From assembly GCA_944385575.1 (NCBI GenBank), contig CALWXT010000001.1:1-64000 (forward strand): a DNA stretch of 64,000 bases, read 5' to 3'. The position numbers were made by a program, and so were the translations under genes. Below, piece by piece: positions 41,234-50,025 of this stretch; the stretch's first letter is position 1, and the number at the start of each line of letters is the position of its first letter. This DNA comes from an uncultured Flavonifractor sp. (GTDB taxonomy: Bacteria > Bacillota > Clostridia > Oscillospirales > Oscillospiraceae). The notes under the pieces are model-generated. The model did not search any database, was not told the DNA's origin, and was given only the letters and a program-made list of their open reading frames with translations.

Positions 41234-42226
41234 ATGTATTATATTGAAAGCAGCAAAACGGACCCCTACTGGAATCTTGCCCTGGAGCAATATGTATTTG
41301 ATGAGCTGGGCAGGGAACAGGACTGCTTTATGCTTTGGCAGAATGACAAAACCATTGTGGTGGGGAAGCACCAGAATACGATTGAAGAAATCGACCCGGA
41401 GTATGTAAAGCGGCAGGGAATTCGGGTGGCCCGACGCCTTTCGGGCGGCGGCGCGGTGTATCATGACCTGGGAAACATCAATTTTACCTTTGTCTCAAAC
41501 AACCGGGACGGAAATGCCTTTGAGTTTTCCACGTTCTGCCGGCCGGTTGCAGATGCTCTGCGCCAGATCGGCGTTCCGGCTGAAATCAACGGACGGAACG
41601 ATATGACCATCCAGGGACAGAAATTCTCCGGCAATGCACAGTATAGAAAGCATGGACGGATCATGCATCACGGAACGCTGCTGTTTGACTCTGACCTGGA
41701 AGAAGTGGGCCGGGCGCTGCAGGTCAAGCCGGACAAGGTGGAGTCCAAAGGCCTGAAGTCGGTCAGAAGCCGGGTCACGAATATCCGGCCCTACGTAAAG
41801 GACCCTGCCGTCAGCGTGAGCGATTTCTGGAACATCCTGCGCGATTATATGTTTCGGTCATACCCTATGGAGCCATATTCCCTTACGGAAGACGATATCC
41901 GGGCGGTGGACGCTCTGCGGGATACTGTGTACAGCCGTTGGGAGTGGATTTACGGTACCTCGCCCGACTATTCCATCCGGAAAGAACGCCGTGTGGAAGG
42001 CTGCGGCATGATCCAGGTGTACATGGAGGTGGAAGGCGGAAAGATCCGCCAGATCGCGTTTCGTGGCGACTATTTCTCTTTGGAAGACAGCGGAGCTTTG
42101 GAACAGCTGCTTCAGGGTGTTGCTCTGGAGGAGCATGCGCTTGTACAGGCGCTGCACGGCTGCGATATCAGCCGGTTTTTTGCCAATCTGGATCTGGAAG
42201 CCTTCCTTTCCGTCCTTCTGCAGTAA
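41234..42226 (+). CDS. lplA: Lipoate-protein ligase
   Basis: 330 aa. It activates free lipoate with ATP and attaches it to lipoyl domains. Motifs are VVVGKHQNTIEE, RRLSGGGAVYHDLGNINF and GRNDMTIQGQKFSGNAQ with the catalytic lysine; a C-terminal accessory domain is present. Likely targets in this window are the E2 lipoyl domain (27807-29123) and GcvH (17896-18273). ATG 41234 follows GGGAGG; the upstream TTG in frame lies ahead of that site. It is the last gene of the sugar operon. Confidence 0.94.
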   Translation: MYYIESSKTDPYWNLALEQYVFDELGREQDCFMLWQNDKTIVVGKHQNTIEEIDPEYVKRQGIRVARRLSGGGAVYHDLGNINFTFVSNNRDGNAFEFSTFCRPVADALRQIGVPAEINGRNDMTIQGQKFSGNAQYRKHGRIMHHGTLLFDSDLEEVGRALQVKPDKVESKGLKSVRSRVTNIRPYVKDPAVSVSDFWNILRDYMFRSYPMEPYSLTEDDIRAVDALRDTVYSRWEWIYGTSPDYSIRKERRVEGCGMIQVYMEVEGGKIRQIAFRGDYFSLEDSGALEQLLQGVALEEHALVQALHGCDISRFFANLDLEAFLSVLLQ

Positions 42227-42241
42227 GGAACTGCTCCAGAG

Positions 42242-42288
42242 AAAAGCCAGATGCCTGCGCAAGCTTTGCGCAGGCATCTGGCTTTTTG
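42242..42288 (+). terminator. Terminator after lplA (right end of sugar island)
   Basis: AAAAGCCAGATGCCTGCGCA and TGCGCAGGCATCTGGCTTTTT form an extended perfect stem with a short loop and T tract. Confidence 0.92.
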
Positions 42289-42308
42289 CGTGCTCCATGG
42301 GGAAATAA

Positions 42309-42344
42309 CAGAAAAGGCAGACAGCGCGGCTGCGCTGTCTGCCT
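42309..42344 (-). terminator. Terminator after glmM
   Basis: On the minus strand, AGGCAGACAGCGC and GCGCTGTCTGCCT form a 13-bp stem followed by TTTTCTG. It sits back to back with the lplA terminator, leaving about 20 nt between the two convergent units. Confidence 0.85.
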
Positions 42345-42376
42345 AAGACGTTCAATCAACCTGGGATACCAGACGG

Positions 42377-43741
42377 TTACACCCCGTGCCCTTTCGCGAG
42401 TACCACGTCCACCACCCGCTGGGCCAGCTGCTGACACTGTTCGTGCTCGGGGGCCTCTACCATCACCCGGATGAGGGGCTCGGTGCCAGACTCGCGCACC
42501 AGGATGCGGCCCGTGTCTCTCAGCTCGTCGGCCACGGCGGCCACGGCGGCCCGGACGTCCTGATCGGCCTGGGCCTCTGCCTTATCCTTTACCCGCACAT
42601 TGATGAGCACCTGGGGATAGATGGTCACCGGTTCAGCCAGCTTGCTCAGGGGCTGCTTCTGGGCCAGCATGGCCTCCATCACCTTCAGGGAGGTAAGGAT
42701 GCCGTCACCGGTGCGGGCGTACTTGGTGAAGATGATGTGGCCGGACTGCTCGCCGCCGATCCGGTGGCCGTTTTTCACCATGTTCTCGTAGACGTACTTG
42801 TCTCCCACGGCGGTCTTCTCGTAGTTAATGCCTACCTCGTCCAGAGCCTTGTACAGGCCAAAATTGGACATGACAGTGGTGACAACAGTATTGGTGGTGA
42901 GCTTATCCCGGCCCTTCATATAACAGGCATAGAGGTACATGATCTGGTCTCCGTCCACCAGCTTGCCGTTTTCGTCCACCGCCAGGCAGCGGTCGGCGTC
43001 GCCGTCATAGGCAAAGCCTACGTCCATACCGTTTTCCACCACGTACCGCTGAAGCCCCTCGATGTGCGTGGAACCCGCATCCAGATTGATGTTGGTGCCG
43101 TCAGGGTGGGTGTTGATGGTGTGCACCTGTGCACCCAGAGCCTCGAAAACCCGGGGAGCGATGTTCCAGGCGCTGCCGTTGGCGCAGTCCAGGGCCACCT
43201 TTTTCCCCTTAAAGGAATACACTGCCAGGGAAATGAGGTAGCCCATGTACCGGTTGCGGCCGGCCACATCGTCCACGATGCTGCCGACGTCTCCCTCGGC
43301 GGCCATGGGGAGGGTTTCCACCTTCTGCCCGTCCACTACCAGCTTGCCGTCCAGGTAGTCCTCCACCAGGGAAATGACGCTTTCCTCCATCTTTTCCCCT
43401 TCGCTGTTGAGCAGCTTGATGCCGTTGTCATAGAAGGGATTGTGGGAGGCGCTGATCATCACGCCGCAATCAAAGGTGTCGGTCCGGGTCACGTAGGACA
43501 CGGAGGGGGTGGTGGTGACGTGGAGCAGATGTACGTCCGCGCCCGATGCAGCCATGCCGGCGCTGATGGCGTACTCCAGCATATAGCTGGAGCGACGGGT
43601 GTCCTTACCTACTACGATTTGAGCCTTGTGCTCCCGGCCGTAATACCAGCCCAGGAAACGGCCGATCTGGTAGGCGTGATCGGTGGTCAGGCCCACCCCG
43701 GCCTTGCCCCGGAATCCGTCAGTTCCAAAGTATTTTCCCAT
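42377..43741 (-). CDS. glmM: Phosphoglucosamine mutase
   Basis: 454 aa. It converts glucosamine 6-phosphate to glucosamine 1-phosphate for UDP-GlcNAc and cell-wall synthesis. The phosphoserine is S99 in MISASHNPF. Other marks are GKYFGTDGFRG at the N-terminus, the metal loop DGDADR, GGEQSGHI, and the phosphate-binding VRESGTEPLIRVM near the C-terminus. Core housekeeping gene; it flanks the right side of the accessory island. Confidence 0.97.
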   Translation of the reverse strand: MGKYFGTDGFRGKAGVGLTTDHAYQIGRFLGWYYGREHKAQIVVGKDTRRSSYMLEYAISAGMAASGADVHLLHVTTTPSVSYVTRTDTFDCGVMISASHNPFYDNGIKLLNSEGEKMEESVISLVEDYLDGKLVVDGQKVETLPMAAEGDVGSIVDDVAGRNRYMGYLISLAVYSFKGKKVALDCANGSAWNIAPRVFEALGAQVHTINTHPDGTNINLDAGSTHIEGLQRYVVENGMDVGFAYDGDADRCLAVDENGKLVDGDQIMYLYACYMKGRDKLTTNTVVTTVMSNFGLYKALDEVGINYEKTAVGDKYVYENMVKNGHRIGGEQSGHIIFTKYARTGDGILTSLKVMEAMLAQKQPLSKLAEPVTIYPQVLINVRVKDKAEAQADQDVRAAVAAVADELRDTGRILVRESGTEPLIRVMVEAPEHEQCQQLAQRVVDVVLAKGHGV

Positions 43742-43822
43742 TGCCGTTCACTCTTTCTTTTAGGTTTGGATAAAAGGGGCGCAACCCTGGCGGGCGTATG
43801 TGACTCCCTTTGCTTTAGATAT

Positions 43823-43831
43823 ATTATAGCA
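43823..43831 (-). promoter_or_regulatory. Extended -10 promoter of glmM
   Basis: On the minus strand, TGC followed by TATAAT (43823-43828); no good -35, as expected for an extended -10 promoter. Confidence 0.5.
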
Positions 43832-44144
43832 TGCAATATTAAAAAACAAGAAGAGTTTACAATATTATTTATTATTGTTTCGCGGAAAGTGTTTTTTGGT
43901 TTGACGGAAACCATCACCTCGAGCTCATGCGGAATGTGGCGGCATCGTCAAGGATGTTATTCAAATGTGCACCTTGCGTGAAATTTTTTGAAAACCTGAA
44001 TGATATCTCTTGCAATATTATATAATTAGTAAATTTAGTAATAATTAGAAAAAATATAAGATTAAAATATGGCTTATGCGAAAATATTGTTCCAGAAAAA
44101 AGGACTTCATGTCGCAATGGAAATAATGTTTTAAAAACTGGCAG

Positions 44145-44173
44145 TTGAAATATACTGCAAAATAAAGTAAAAT
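44145..44173 (+). promoter_or_regulatory. Promoter of membrane protein and S-layer genes
   Basis: TTGAAA (44145-44150), 17-bp spacer, TAAAAT (44168-44173), about 80 nt ahead of the next gene. Confidence 0.6.
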
Positions 44174-44255
44174 AGAAAAAGAATCATGTCCGGATATCCG
44201 CACCGTTTGACTTTGCGAGCTGGTGCAAGGACAGGAAAGAAGGTGAGTATTCGGA

Positions 44256-44987
44256 TTGAAGCGCTCCAGAAACAAAGAAAATGGGGGCAGTAAAAAAAGA
44301 CGATGGTTGCCTGTAGTTCTGATTGGACTGCTTCTGGTGGTAGTTGCAGGCGCCGGATGGCTTTGGATCACTCAAGGAAATAACCTGAAAGCGCTGTATC
44401 TGGCAGCCAGGAACGATAAAGAGAGTCTGGAACAGATTCAGCAGGAGCAGGATAAAAAGCAAGATGAGCTACTTGAGAAATATGGTTTGACAAAGCCGGG
44501 CGGTATTCAGAGCGGTGGAGAGACTGATCTCCCGACCGGGGAGTCGGCCGATCCGCAGACAACTGACCAGCCGGGGCAGACCAGCGGACCGGAACAAGGG
44601 ACAGGCGGAGCCTCCGTCAATCCGTCTGATAAGCAGGAGGAGCTTCAGAAGCAGCTGCAGGAGAAAATCAATCAACTTTATGATGTGGAAGCAACCTATC
44701 GTGGTATTCTGGACGATGCGGTAGCCCAGGCCAAGGCGGAATTCCGACAGCTGCCGGCAGATCAGCGTACGAAGAGCAACAAAATGGCCATTGTGAAAGC
44801 AAAAGCCAACACGCTGATTGCGCAAGAGAAGCAGTGTGATGCTCAGGTGTATGCCATACTGGACGAGATCCGTGATATCCTCCAGCAGATGGGAAAATCC
44901 AACGAGCTGGCCAATGAGATTAGCAGCTATTATGAGGAAAGCAAGGCAAACTGGAAAGCTGCGAAAATGACGGAACTGTACAGTTGA
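44256..44987 (+). CDS. Membrane-anchored coiled-coil protein of unknown function
   Basis: 243 aa. A basic N-terminus (KRSRNKENGGSKKRR), one transmembrane helix at about residues 18-37 (LPVVLIGLLLVVVAGAGWLW), a coiled-coil stretch (NDKESLEQIQQEQDKKQDELLEKYG), a Gly/Ser/Thr-rich linker, and a second helical domain with many Gln/Lys. Topology suggests an external C-terminus. The start is taken at TTG 44256, as no ATG fits. It precedes two S-layer-homology proteins by 50 nt, so a role in the cell envelope is inferred. Confidence 0.75.
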   Translation: MKRSRNKENGGSKKRRWLPVVLIGLLLVVVAGAGWLWITQGNNLKALYLAARNDKESLEQIQQEQDKKQDELLEKYGLTKPGGIQSGGETDLPTGESADPQTTDQPGQTSGPEQGTGGASVNPSDKQEELQKQLQEKINQLYDVEATYRGILDDAVAQAKAEFRQLPADQRTKSNKMAIVKAKANTLIAQEKQCDAQVYAILDEIRDILQQMGKSNELANEISSYYEESKANWKAAKMTELYS

Positions 44988-45037
44988 ACGCACTTATCTA
45001 ACCCAGAGAAAAAATTTTATTGTAAGGAGAGATCAAC

Positions 45038-47035
45038 ATGAAGAGACAAGTTGTATCCACGTGCCTTGTCGGTAGCATGCTGGTGGGCACTATGGCGGCT
45101 CCCGCCATGGCTGTGAGCATGGACAAGCTGACAGACGTCAAGACCACCGACTGGTTCTATCCTGCTGTTCAGTATGTGGCCGAGCATGACTACATGATCG
45201 GTGTGGGCGGCGAGCGCTTTGCACCTACCATGGAGATGACTCGCTCCATGTTTGTCACCGTGCTGGCCAGACTGGAAGGCGTGAAGGACGAGAGCGCAAA
45301 GAGTAATTTTAAGGATGTGCCCGACAACACTTGGTATACCAAGGCTGTTAACTGGGCCGCCGCCAACGGCATCGTGGAGGGCAACGGCGCCGACATGTTC
45401 CTGCCTGATCAGGTGATTACCCGTCAGGATATGTGCACCATGATGGCCCGGTACATTGCTTATCACGAGAAGAAGCACAATGTCACGCACGAAAAGAAGG
45501 GAGAGGAAAAAACCTTCCCCGATGCGGACAAGATCAGCAGCTATGCCCAGGAGGCCGTCAAGAAGTGCGTGACCTGGGGGCTGGTCGAGGGCAACGAACT
45601 GGGCTACTTCATGCCTCAGGGTACCGCTACCCGCGCTGAGGCTGCTACCATTGTCTCCCGTCTGAGCTGGAAGTCCAATCCCAGCGGCGGCGGCGGTGGC
45701 GGCGGCGGCACTACTCCCACTACTGAGACGGCCAACTACGTAATCAAGGTCAAGCTGGATGTGCCCGGTAGCGTGAGCGCCACCGATCCTGAGCTTCTGG
45801 TGAACTACAGCAACGTGACCGTCAGCGGCACCACCGTCACTGGCGACAAGACCTTCGGCCAGGTGGCCAATGATCTGGTCACTGGTGAGAACGCCAATGC
45901 TCTGAGCAACGCCATTAACGAGGCCATGAACAAGGTCAAGGGCAAGACTGTTACCCAGACTGTGGGTGGCCGCCAGGTTACCGTCAGCATTTCCGATGAC
46001 TACACCATTTCCGCCACCGCGACCGTGAAGGCCACCGAGGTCATCAATAATACCCAGGGTGTCTCCCTCCTCGCCAGCCAGGCTGAGCTGGAGGCTCTCA
46101 TCAACAAGCTCCAGACCGGCGGCGAGATGACCTTTACCAAGGACGAGTTGCTGGTTATGAGCGATCTGCTGGATGAGATCGCTGAGGTCGGGACCATGAC
46201 TGACGAGCAGATCCAGGAGAAGATCGATCAGGTCGTGGCTGACAAGCCCGAGCTGGAGCAGCTGGCCAGCGGCATGACTCCCGACGCTGTGAGAGATGCT
46301 GCCGCCGACTACCAGGTGCAGGTGGAGGAGGTCCTCACCGAGATCGGTGTGACCAAGGATGAGATCGCCGGCCTGCCTGCTGATTTCGAGAGCACCGAGA
46401 TTACCAAGGACCCCGTGCTCATGAACGTGGCCGTGGACCTGGGTGCTTACTATGACAAGGCTGTTGGAAAGTTCAACACCAGCAAGGATAAGGTTATCAG
46501 CCGCATGGAGACCGAGCTGGGCCTGACCTTTACTGCCGATCAGAAGGCTAAGGCTGAGGCCGTGTATGACCTGAACGACCCCGCCAAGTATGTGAAGAAC
46601 AACAACGACGGTACCCTCACCCTGAAGGCTACTGCCGATTACCTCAAGCTGATCCAGGACAACGTGGCCGCCGCCGGCGACTTCTACGCCAGCCTGGGCC
46701 AGAATGAGACGTTCTACAAGGGCCTGCTGGAGCGGATCGAGAACAAGTACCAGGACGGCTACGGCGTGGACTATGACTGCACCTCTGGTAGCTTTATGGA
46801 CAGCATGGCCGCTCTGCTGGGCGACAGCGACGGCATCATGGTGGACGGCACCACCTTCCGCGAGGATGTGACCTTCTCTGTGAGCGCGGACGTGAATGAG
46901 GACACCTATTCCGCCTGGCGCGACCTGCTGATGCGCAAGTTCAGCTGGGCCGATATCCTGCCCGCTGACATGCCCGGCGCTCTCGACCGTCTAGTGGGTA
47001 ACTACGAGCTGACCTTTACCATTGACAAGCAGTAA
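45038..47035 (+). CDS. S-layer-homology domain surface protein 1
   Basis: 665 aa. Signal peptide (cleavage near APAMA at about residue 25), then three SLH domains over about residues 28-215 (TDVKTTDWFYPAVQYVAEHDYM, FKDVPDNTWYTKAVNWAAANGI, FPDADKISSYAQEAVKKC), which bind pyruvylated wall polymers. A pure Gly stretch and TTPTTE link them to a long acidic, helical C-terminal domain of unknown function. AAGGAGAG precedes the ATG. Codon use is strongly biased (GGC, CTG, AAG), as expected for an abundant protein. Confidence 0.93.
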   Translation: MKRQVVSTCLVGSMLVGTMAAPAMAVSMDKLTDVKTTDWFYPAVQYVAEHDYMIGVGGERFAPTMEMTRSMFVTVLARLEGVKDESAKSNFKDVPDNTWYTKAVNWAAANGIVEGNGADMFLPDQVITRQDMCTMMARYIAYHEKKHNVTHEKKGEEKTFPDADKISSYAQEAVKKCVTWGLVEGNELGYFMPQGTATRAEAATIVSRLSWKSNPSGGGGGGGGTTPTTETANYVIKVKLDVPGSVSATDPELLVNYSNVTVSGTTVTGDKTFGQVANDLVTGENANALSNAINEAMNKVKGKTVTQTVGGRQVTVSISDDYTISATATVKATEVINNTQGVSLLASQAELEALINKLQTGGEMTFTKDELLVMSDLLDEIAEVGTMTDEQIQEKIDQVVADKPELEQLASGMTPDAVRDAAADYQVQVEEVLTEIGVTKDEIAGLPADFESTEITKDPVLMNVAVDLGAYYDKAVGKFNTSKDKVISRMETELGLTFTADQKAKAEAVYDLNDPAKYVKNNNDGTLTLKATADYLKLIQDNVAAAGDFYASLGQNETFYKGLLERIENKYQDGYGVDYDCTSGSFMDSMAALLGDSDGIMVDGTTFREDVTFSVSADVNEDTYSAWRDLLMRKFSWADILPADMPGALDRLVGNYELTFTIDKQ

Positions 47036-47062
47036 CCCTTAAACCGTTATACAGTAAGAATG

Positions 47063-47096
47063 GGGCGCAGGATATGCATATGCATGTCCTGCGCCC
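47063..47096 (+). other. Intercistronic hairpin between the two SLH genes
   Basis: GGGCGCAGGA (47063-47072) pairs with TCCTGCGCCC (47087-47096); with one bulge the stem extends into AATGGG/CCCATT. The loop is itself a palindrome around ATGCATATGCAT. There is no T run; the AGGAAGGA ribosome site follows directly. Possible attenuator or stability element. Confidence 0.6.
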
Positions 47097-47116
47097 ATTC
47101 AGGAAGGAATTTTCTT

Positions 47117-48208
47117 ATGAAGCGTTTTTCTTGCGGCCTGCTGGCTGTCGTCATGGCCGCCGGCCTGCTGACCGTTCCCGCCTCCGCTGTGGAGTTTTCC
47201 GATGTCCAGGGCCACTGGGCTCAGTCTGCTATCCAGCAGGTGACCGACTGGGAACTCTTTACCGGAAACGATAAGGGCGAGTTCATGCCCGATGAGACCA
47301 TGACCCGCGGCATGTTCGTTACCGTGATGGAGCGCTGCGCCAAGATGCTGGACGTGTATCAGCAGCCCGAGCAGACCGCCGCCTTTACCGATGTTCAGCC
47401 CTCTGATTACTTTGCTTCCGGGGCCTCCTGGGCTCAGGCCAACGGCCTGGTGACCGGCGTGGGCGGCGGCCGCTTTGCACCCAACGATCCCATCACCCGG
47501 GAGCAGATGTGCGTCATCATGGACCGCTTCCTGCGTGCCTTTACCGACTACGATCTGGACGCCTATCTCGCCGTGCAGAACGCCTTCCTGGACAAGAAGG
47601 ACATTGGGGACTACGCCATGCAGAGCGTGGACCTGTGTGTGGCCCTGGGCCTCATTCAGGGCGTCAGCGTGGAGGGCGGCGTGGTGTTCCAGCCTGTCCA
47701 GCCCGCCACCCGGGCTGCTGTGGCTGTGATCCTGGGACGCCTGGTGCCCGTCTTCAAGGAGCTTCCTCCCGTTCCTGAGCAGCCCGGCGAGGGCGGCGGC
47801 ACGGAAGGCGGTGGCACCGAGGGCGGCGGACAGGAGCCCACCGATCCTGAAGAACCCACTGATCAGGAAAAGGCCGACGAGGCTAAGATGGCCGAGTACC
47901 TCCAGATTATGCTGGATAACTATAACAACTCCTCCTACCTGCCCACCACTGATCAGCAGGTTCAGGATTGCATGGCTATCCTCATGGGCGCCATCAGCGA
48001 TGCCCTGGTCCAGCGCCAGAACGGCCAGTTCCTGGACCGCGCCTTTGTGCAGGAGCACTATGCTGACCAGATCAGCCAGCTCCACACCGAGTATGACAAG
48101 CTGACTGAGGATCAGCTCAACCAGATCAACAACGTCATCGTCCGTCTGGGTGATTCCGAACAGATCTATTTTGTTATGGACTACTTCGGCGTTTCCATGG
48201 ACCGCTGA
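47117..48208 (+). CDS. S-layer-homology domain surface protein 2
   Basis: 363 aa. Signal peptide (cleavage near ASAVE at about residue 23), three SLH repeats (FSDVQGHWAQSAIQQVTDW, FTDVQPSDYFASGASWAQANGL, then the region DIGDYAMQSVDLCVALGL), a Gly/Glu/Pro-rich linker (GEGGGTEGGGTEGGG) and a helical C-terminal domain. ATG 47117 is chosen because the signal peptide starts there and AGGAAGGA lies upstream. It is probably co-transcribed with surface protein 1. A strong terminator follows. Confidence 0.92.
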   Translation: MKRFSCGLLAVVMAAGLLTVPASAVEFSDVQGHWAQSAIQQVTDWELFTGNDKGEFMPDETMTRGMFVTVMERCAKMLDVYQQPEQTAAFTDVQPSDYFASGASWAQANGLVTGVGGGRFAPNDPITREQMCVIMDRFLRAFTDYDLDAYLAVQNAFLDKKDIGDYAMQSVDLCVALGLIQGVSVEGGVVFQPVQPATRAAVAVILGRLVPVFKELPPVPEQPGEGGGTEGGGTEGGGQEPTDPEEPTDQEKADEAKMAEYLQIMLDNYNNSSYLPTTDQQVQDCMAILMGAISDALVQRQNGQFLDRAFVQEHYADQISQLHTEYDKLTEDQLNQINNVIVRLGDSEQIYFVMDYFGVSMDR

Positions 48209-48221
48209 GACCAGCCTTATT

Positions 48222-48273
48222 AAAGCAGCCCTGTTGGTACAGTCAGTATCTGTACCAACAGGGCTGCTTTTTG
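48222..48273 (+). terminator. Terminator of the SLH gene pair
   Basis: AGCAGCCCTGTTGGTACAG and CTGTACCAACAGGGCTGCT form a perfect 19-bp stem with a 7-nt loop, followed by TTTTG. Confidence 0.93.
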
Positions 48274-48602
48274 CTCTTTTGAGATGCATTATGATTAAAG
48301 TAAATCTAAATGGGAAAATAGAGTCGGCGAGCAACAATTTTGCTGGGGACAGGTAGATGTCGGAGCCTGTTAAATATAAATTCGATCCCTTGGGCGGCTG
48401 CTCTGACATGCATCATCTGCTTTGCTGTCAGCCACCAAAATAACCGCTGTTCGGCTGGGTGATGTACAGAAAAAGGGAAAAATTAAAATAGGATAACCGG
48501 ATGTGACAAAAACGGGGAAAACCTGTGTAATTTCCCAAAAGTACCCCCATATTCCATGCGGTTTTTCCTCTTTCCCACCTTGAAAATACTGGGACGGGTT
48601 GC
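48274..48602. other. Intergenic region without genes
   Basis: About 300 nt between the SLH terminator and the glycan-locus promoter. I see no gene, tRNA or repeat; a 64-codon open frame starting at 48556 overlaps the promoter and lacks a ribosome site. Confidence 0.5.
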
Positions 48603-48608
48603 TATAAT
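48580..48608 (+). promoter_or_regulatory. Promoter of the surface-glycan locus
   Basis: TTGAAA (48580-48585), 17-bp spacer, TATAAT (48603-48608) with an extended -10 TGC. It predicts a leader of about 185 nt. Confidence 0.8.
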
Positions 48609-48690
48609 TAAGATTAATGACGAAAAAGCAGCAGGGTTATTGCGCGGAAATTTTTTGATTCTTACAGAGGTGGTATATTTTCGGGAAAAT

Positions 48691-48776
48691 ACAGGTTTTA
48701 GGCGAAAAACGTCCTATACTGTGTGCATACGGAATGCTGAGAACCTGTAGGAGTCCTGCAGATTTTTATTTTGTTT
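48691..48776 (+). promoter_or_regulatory. Structured leader with terminator-like end (possible riboswitch or attenuator)
   Basis: ACAGGTT (48691-48697) pairs with AACCTGT (48742-48748), closing a three-way junction with two small hairpins: TAGGCG/CG-CCTA (48699-48704 with 48710-48716) and GCAT/ATGC (48725-48728 with 48734-48737). The 3' closing strand overlaps a second hairpin, CTGTAGG-AGT-CCTGCAG (48745-48761), followed by ATTTTTATTTTGTTT. The two folds are mutually exclusive, which is how attenuators and riboswitches are built. It matches no class I can recall. Confidence 0.45.
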
Positions 48777-48798
48777 GAGAGAAAGACAGGGATATGGG

Positions 48799-50025
48799 AT
48801 GAAGCCGTTTGAGAAAAGAGTTTGGTTGGCCACTCCTACCATGCATGGAGAGGAACTGACCTATATCACTAAGGCCTATGAAACCAACTGGATGTCCACT
48901 GTGGGAGAGAACATCAACGAGGTGGAGCGTATCACCTGTGAAAAGGTGGGGTGTAAATATGCGGTTGCCTTGTCCGCAGGTACCGCTGCCCTTCACTTGT
49001 GCGTGAAGTTGGCGGGGGTAAAGCCAGGGGACAAGGTGTTTTGCTCTGATATGACCTTTAGTGCCACCGTGAACCCGGTGGTGTATGAGGGAGGTATCCC
49101 GGTATTTATTGATACGGAGCGGGAGACCTGGAACATGGACCCGGTGGCTCTGGAAAAGGCGTTTGAACTGTACCCAGAGGTGAAGGTGGTCATGATGGCC
49201 CATCTGTACGGGACCCCGGGCAAGATAGATGAGATCCGCTCTGTCTGTGAGAAGCACCGGGCTGTTCTCATCGAGGATGCCGCCGAGTCCCTGGGAGCCA
49301 CCTACAAAGGGGCGCAAACCGGAACCTTCGGTACCTGTCGCGCTATTTCCTTTAATGGCAATAAGATCATCACCGGTTCTTCCGGCGGTATGCTCCTGAC
49401 TGACGATCTGGAGGCAGCCAATAAAGCCCGGAAGTGGTCCACCCAGAGTCGGGAGAATGCCCCTTGGTATCAGCATGAGGAGTTGGGCTATAACTATCGC
49501 ATGAGCAATGTGATTGCCGGTGTAGTTCGGGGACAGTATCCTTATCTGGAAGAGCATATTGCCAAGAAAAAAGCCATCTATATGCGTTACAAAGAGGGCT
49601 TCAAGGATCTGCCTGTGACTATGAATCCCTATGACGAAGTTAACAGCGAACCCAATTTCTGGCTCTCCTGCCTGCTCATCGACCGGGAAGCCATGTGCCC
49701 CCAGATCCGCGGAGAGCAAAAGGCACTCTTTATCTCTCAGCCCGGAAAAAGTTGCCCCACTGAGATTCTGGAAACACTGGCGGCTTACAATGCTGAGGGC
49801 CGGCCTATCTGGAAGCCCATGCATATGCAGCCGATCTACCGGATGCACGGCTTTGTCACCCGAGAGGGAAACGGCCGGGCCAACACTAACGCTTATATCG
49901 CCGGCGAGGGCATGGACGTGGGCGTGGATATCTTCGAGCGCGGCTTGTGCCTGCCCAGTGATATTAAGATGACCGCGGCGGAGCAGGACATTGTAATCGA
50001 CATTGTTCACAGGTGTTTTGAGTAA
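48799..50025 (+). CDS. DegT/DnrJ/EryC1/StrS-type sugar aminotransferase
   Basis: A 408-aa PLP enzyme that aminates a nucleotide-linked keto sugar. Marks are ALSAGTAALHLCVKLAGV, FSATVNPVVYEGG, LIEDAAESLGA (Asp160) and the PLP lysine K189 in SFNGNKIITGSSGG. It is closest in pattern to PglE/PerA-like enzymes for UDP-4-keto sugars. ATG 48799 is used; the TTG at 48775 in frame is upstream of the ribosome site. It is the first gene of the glycan locus behind the structured leader. Confidence 0.92.
   Translation: MKPFEKRVWLATPTMHGEELTYITKAYETNWMSTVGENINEVERITCEKVGCKYAVALSAGTAALHLCVKLAGVKPGDKVFCSDMTFSATVNPVVYEGGIPVFIDTERETWNMDPVALEKAFELYPEVKVVMMAHLYGTPGKIDEIRSVCEKHRAVLIEDAAESLGATYKGAQTGTFGTCRAISFNGNKIITGSSGGMLLTDDLEAANKARKWSTQSRENAPWYQHEELGYNYRMSNVIAGVVRGQYPYLEEHIAKKKAIYMRYKEGFKDLPVTMNPYDEVNSEPNFWLSCLLIDREAMCPQIRGEQKALFISQPGKSCPTEILETLAAYNAEGRPIWKPMHMQPIYRMHGFVTREGNGRANTNAYIAGEGMDVGVDIFERGLCLPSDIKMTAAEQDIVIDIVHRCFE

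Larger units (their letters stand above)
43742..44255. other. AT-rich divergent intergenic region
   Basis: About 510 nt without a convincing gene. It contains the glmM promoter (minus strand extended -10, TGCTATAAT, at 43823-43831) and the promoter at 44145-44173. The stretch around 43840-44170 is strongly AT-rich compared with the rest of the window. I see no structured RNA or repeat that I can name. Confidence 0.6.

Noticed and set aside
20120..42315. Direct repeats as attachment sites at the island ends
   Set aside because: Comparing about 30 nt at each end gave no repeat longer than chance.
48556..48750. Small protein gene of 64 codons
   Set aside because: Overlaps a near-consensus promoter, lacks a ribosome site and has no recognisable feature.
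48691..48776. Cyclic-di-GMP riboswitch before the glycan locus
   Set aside because: The conserved aptamer blocks and tetraloop-receptor pair of that class are not present; only the general attenuator layout is similar.
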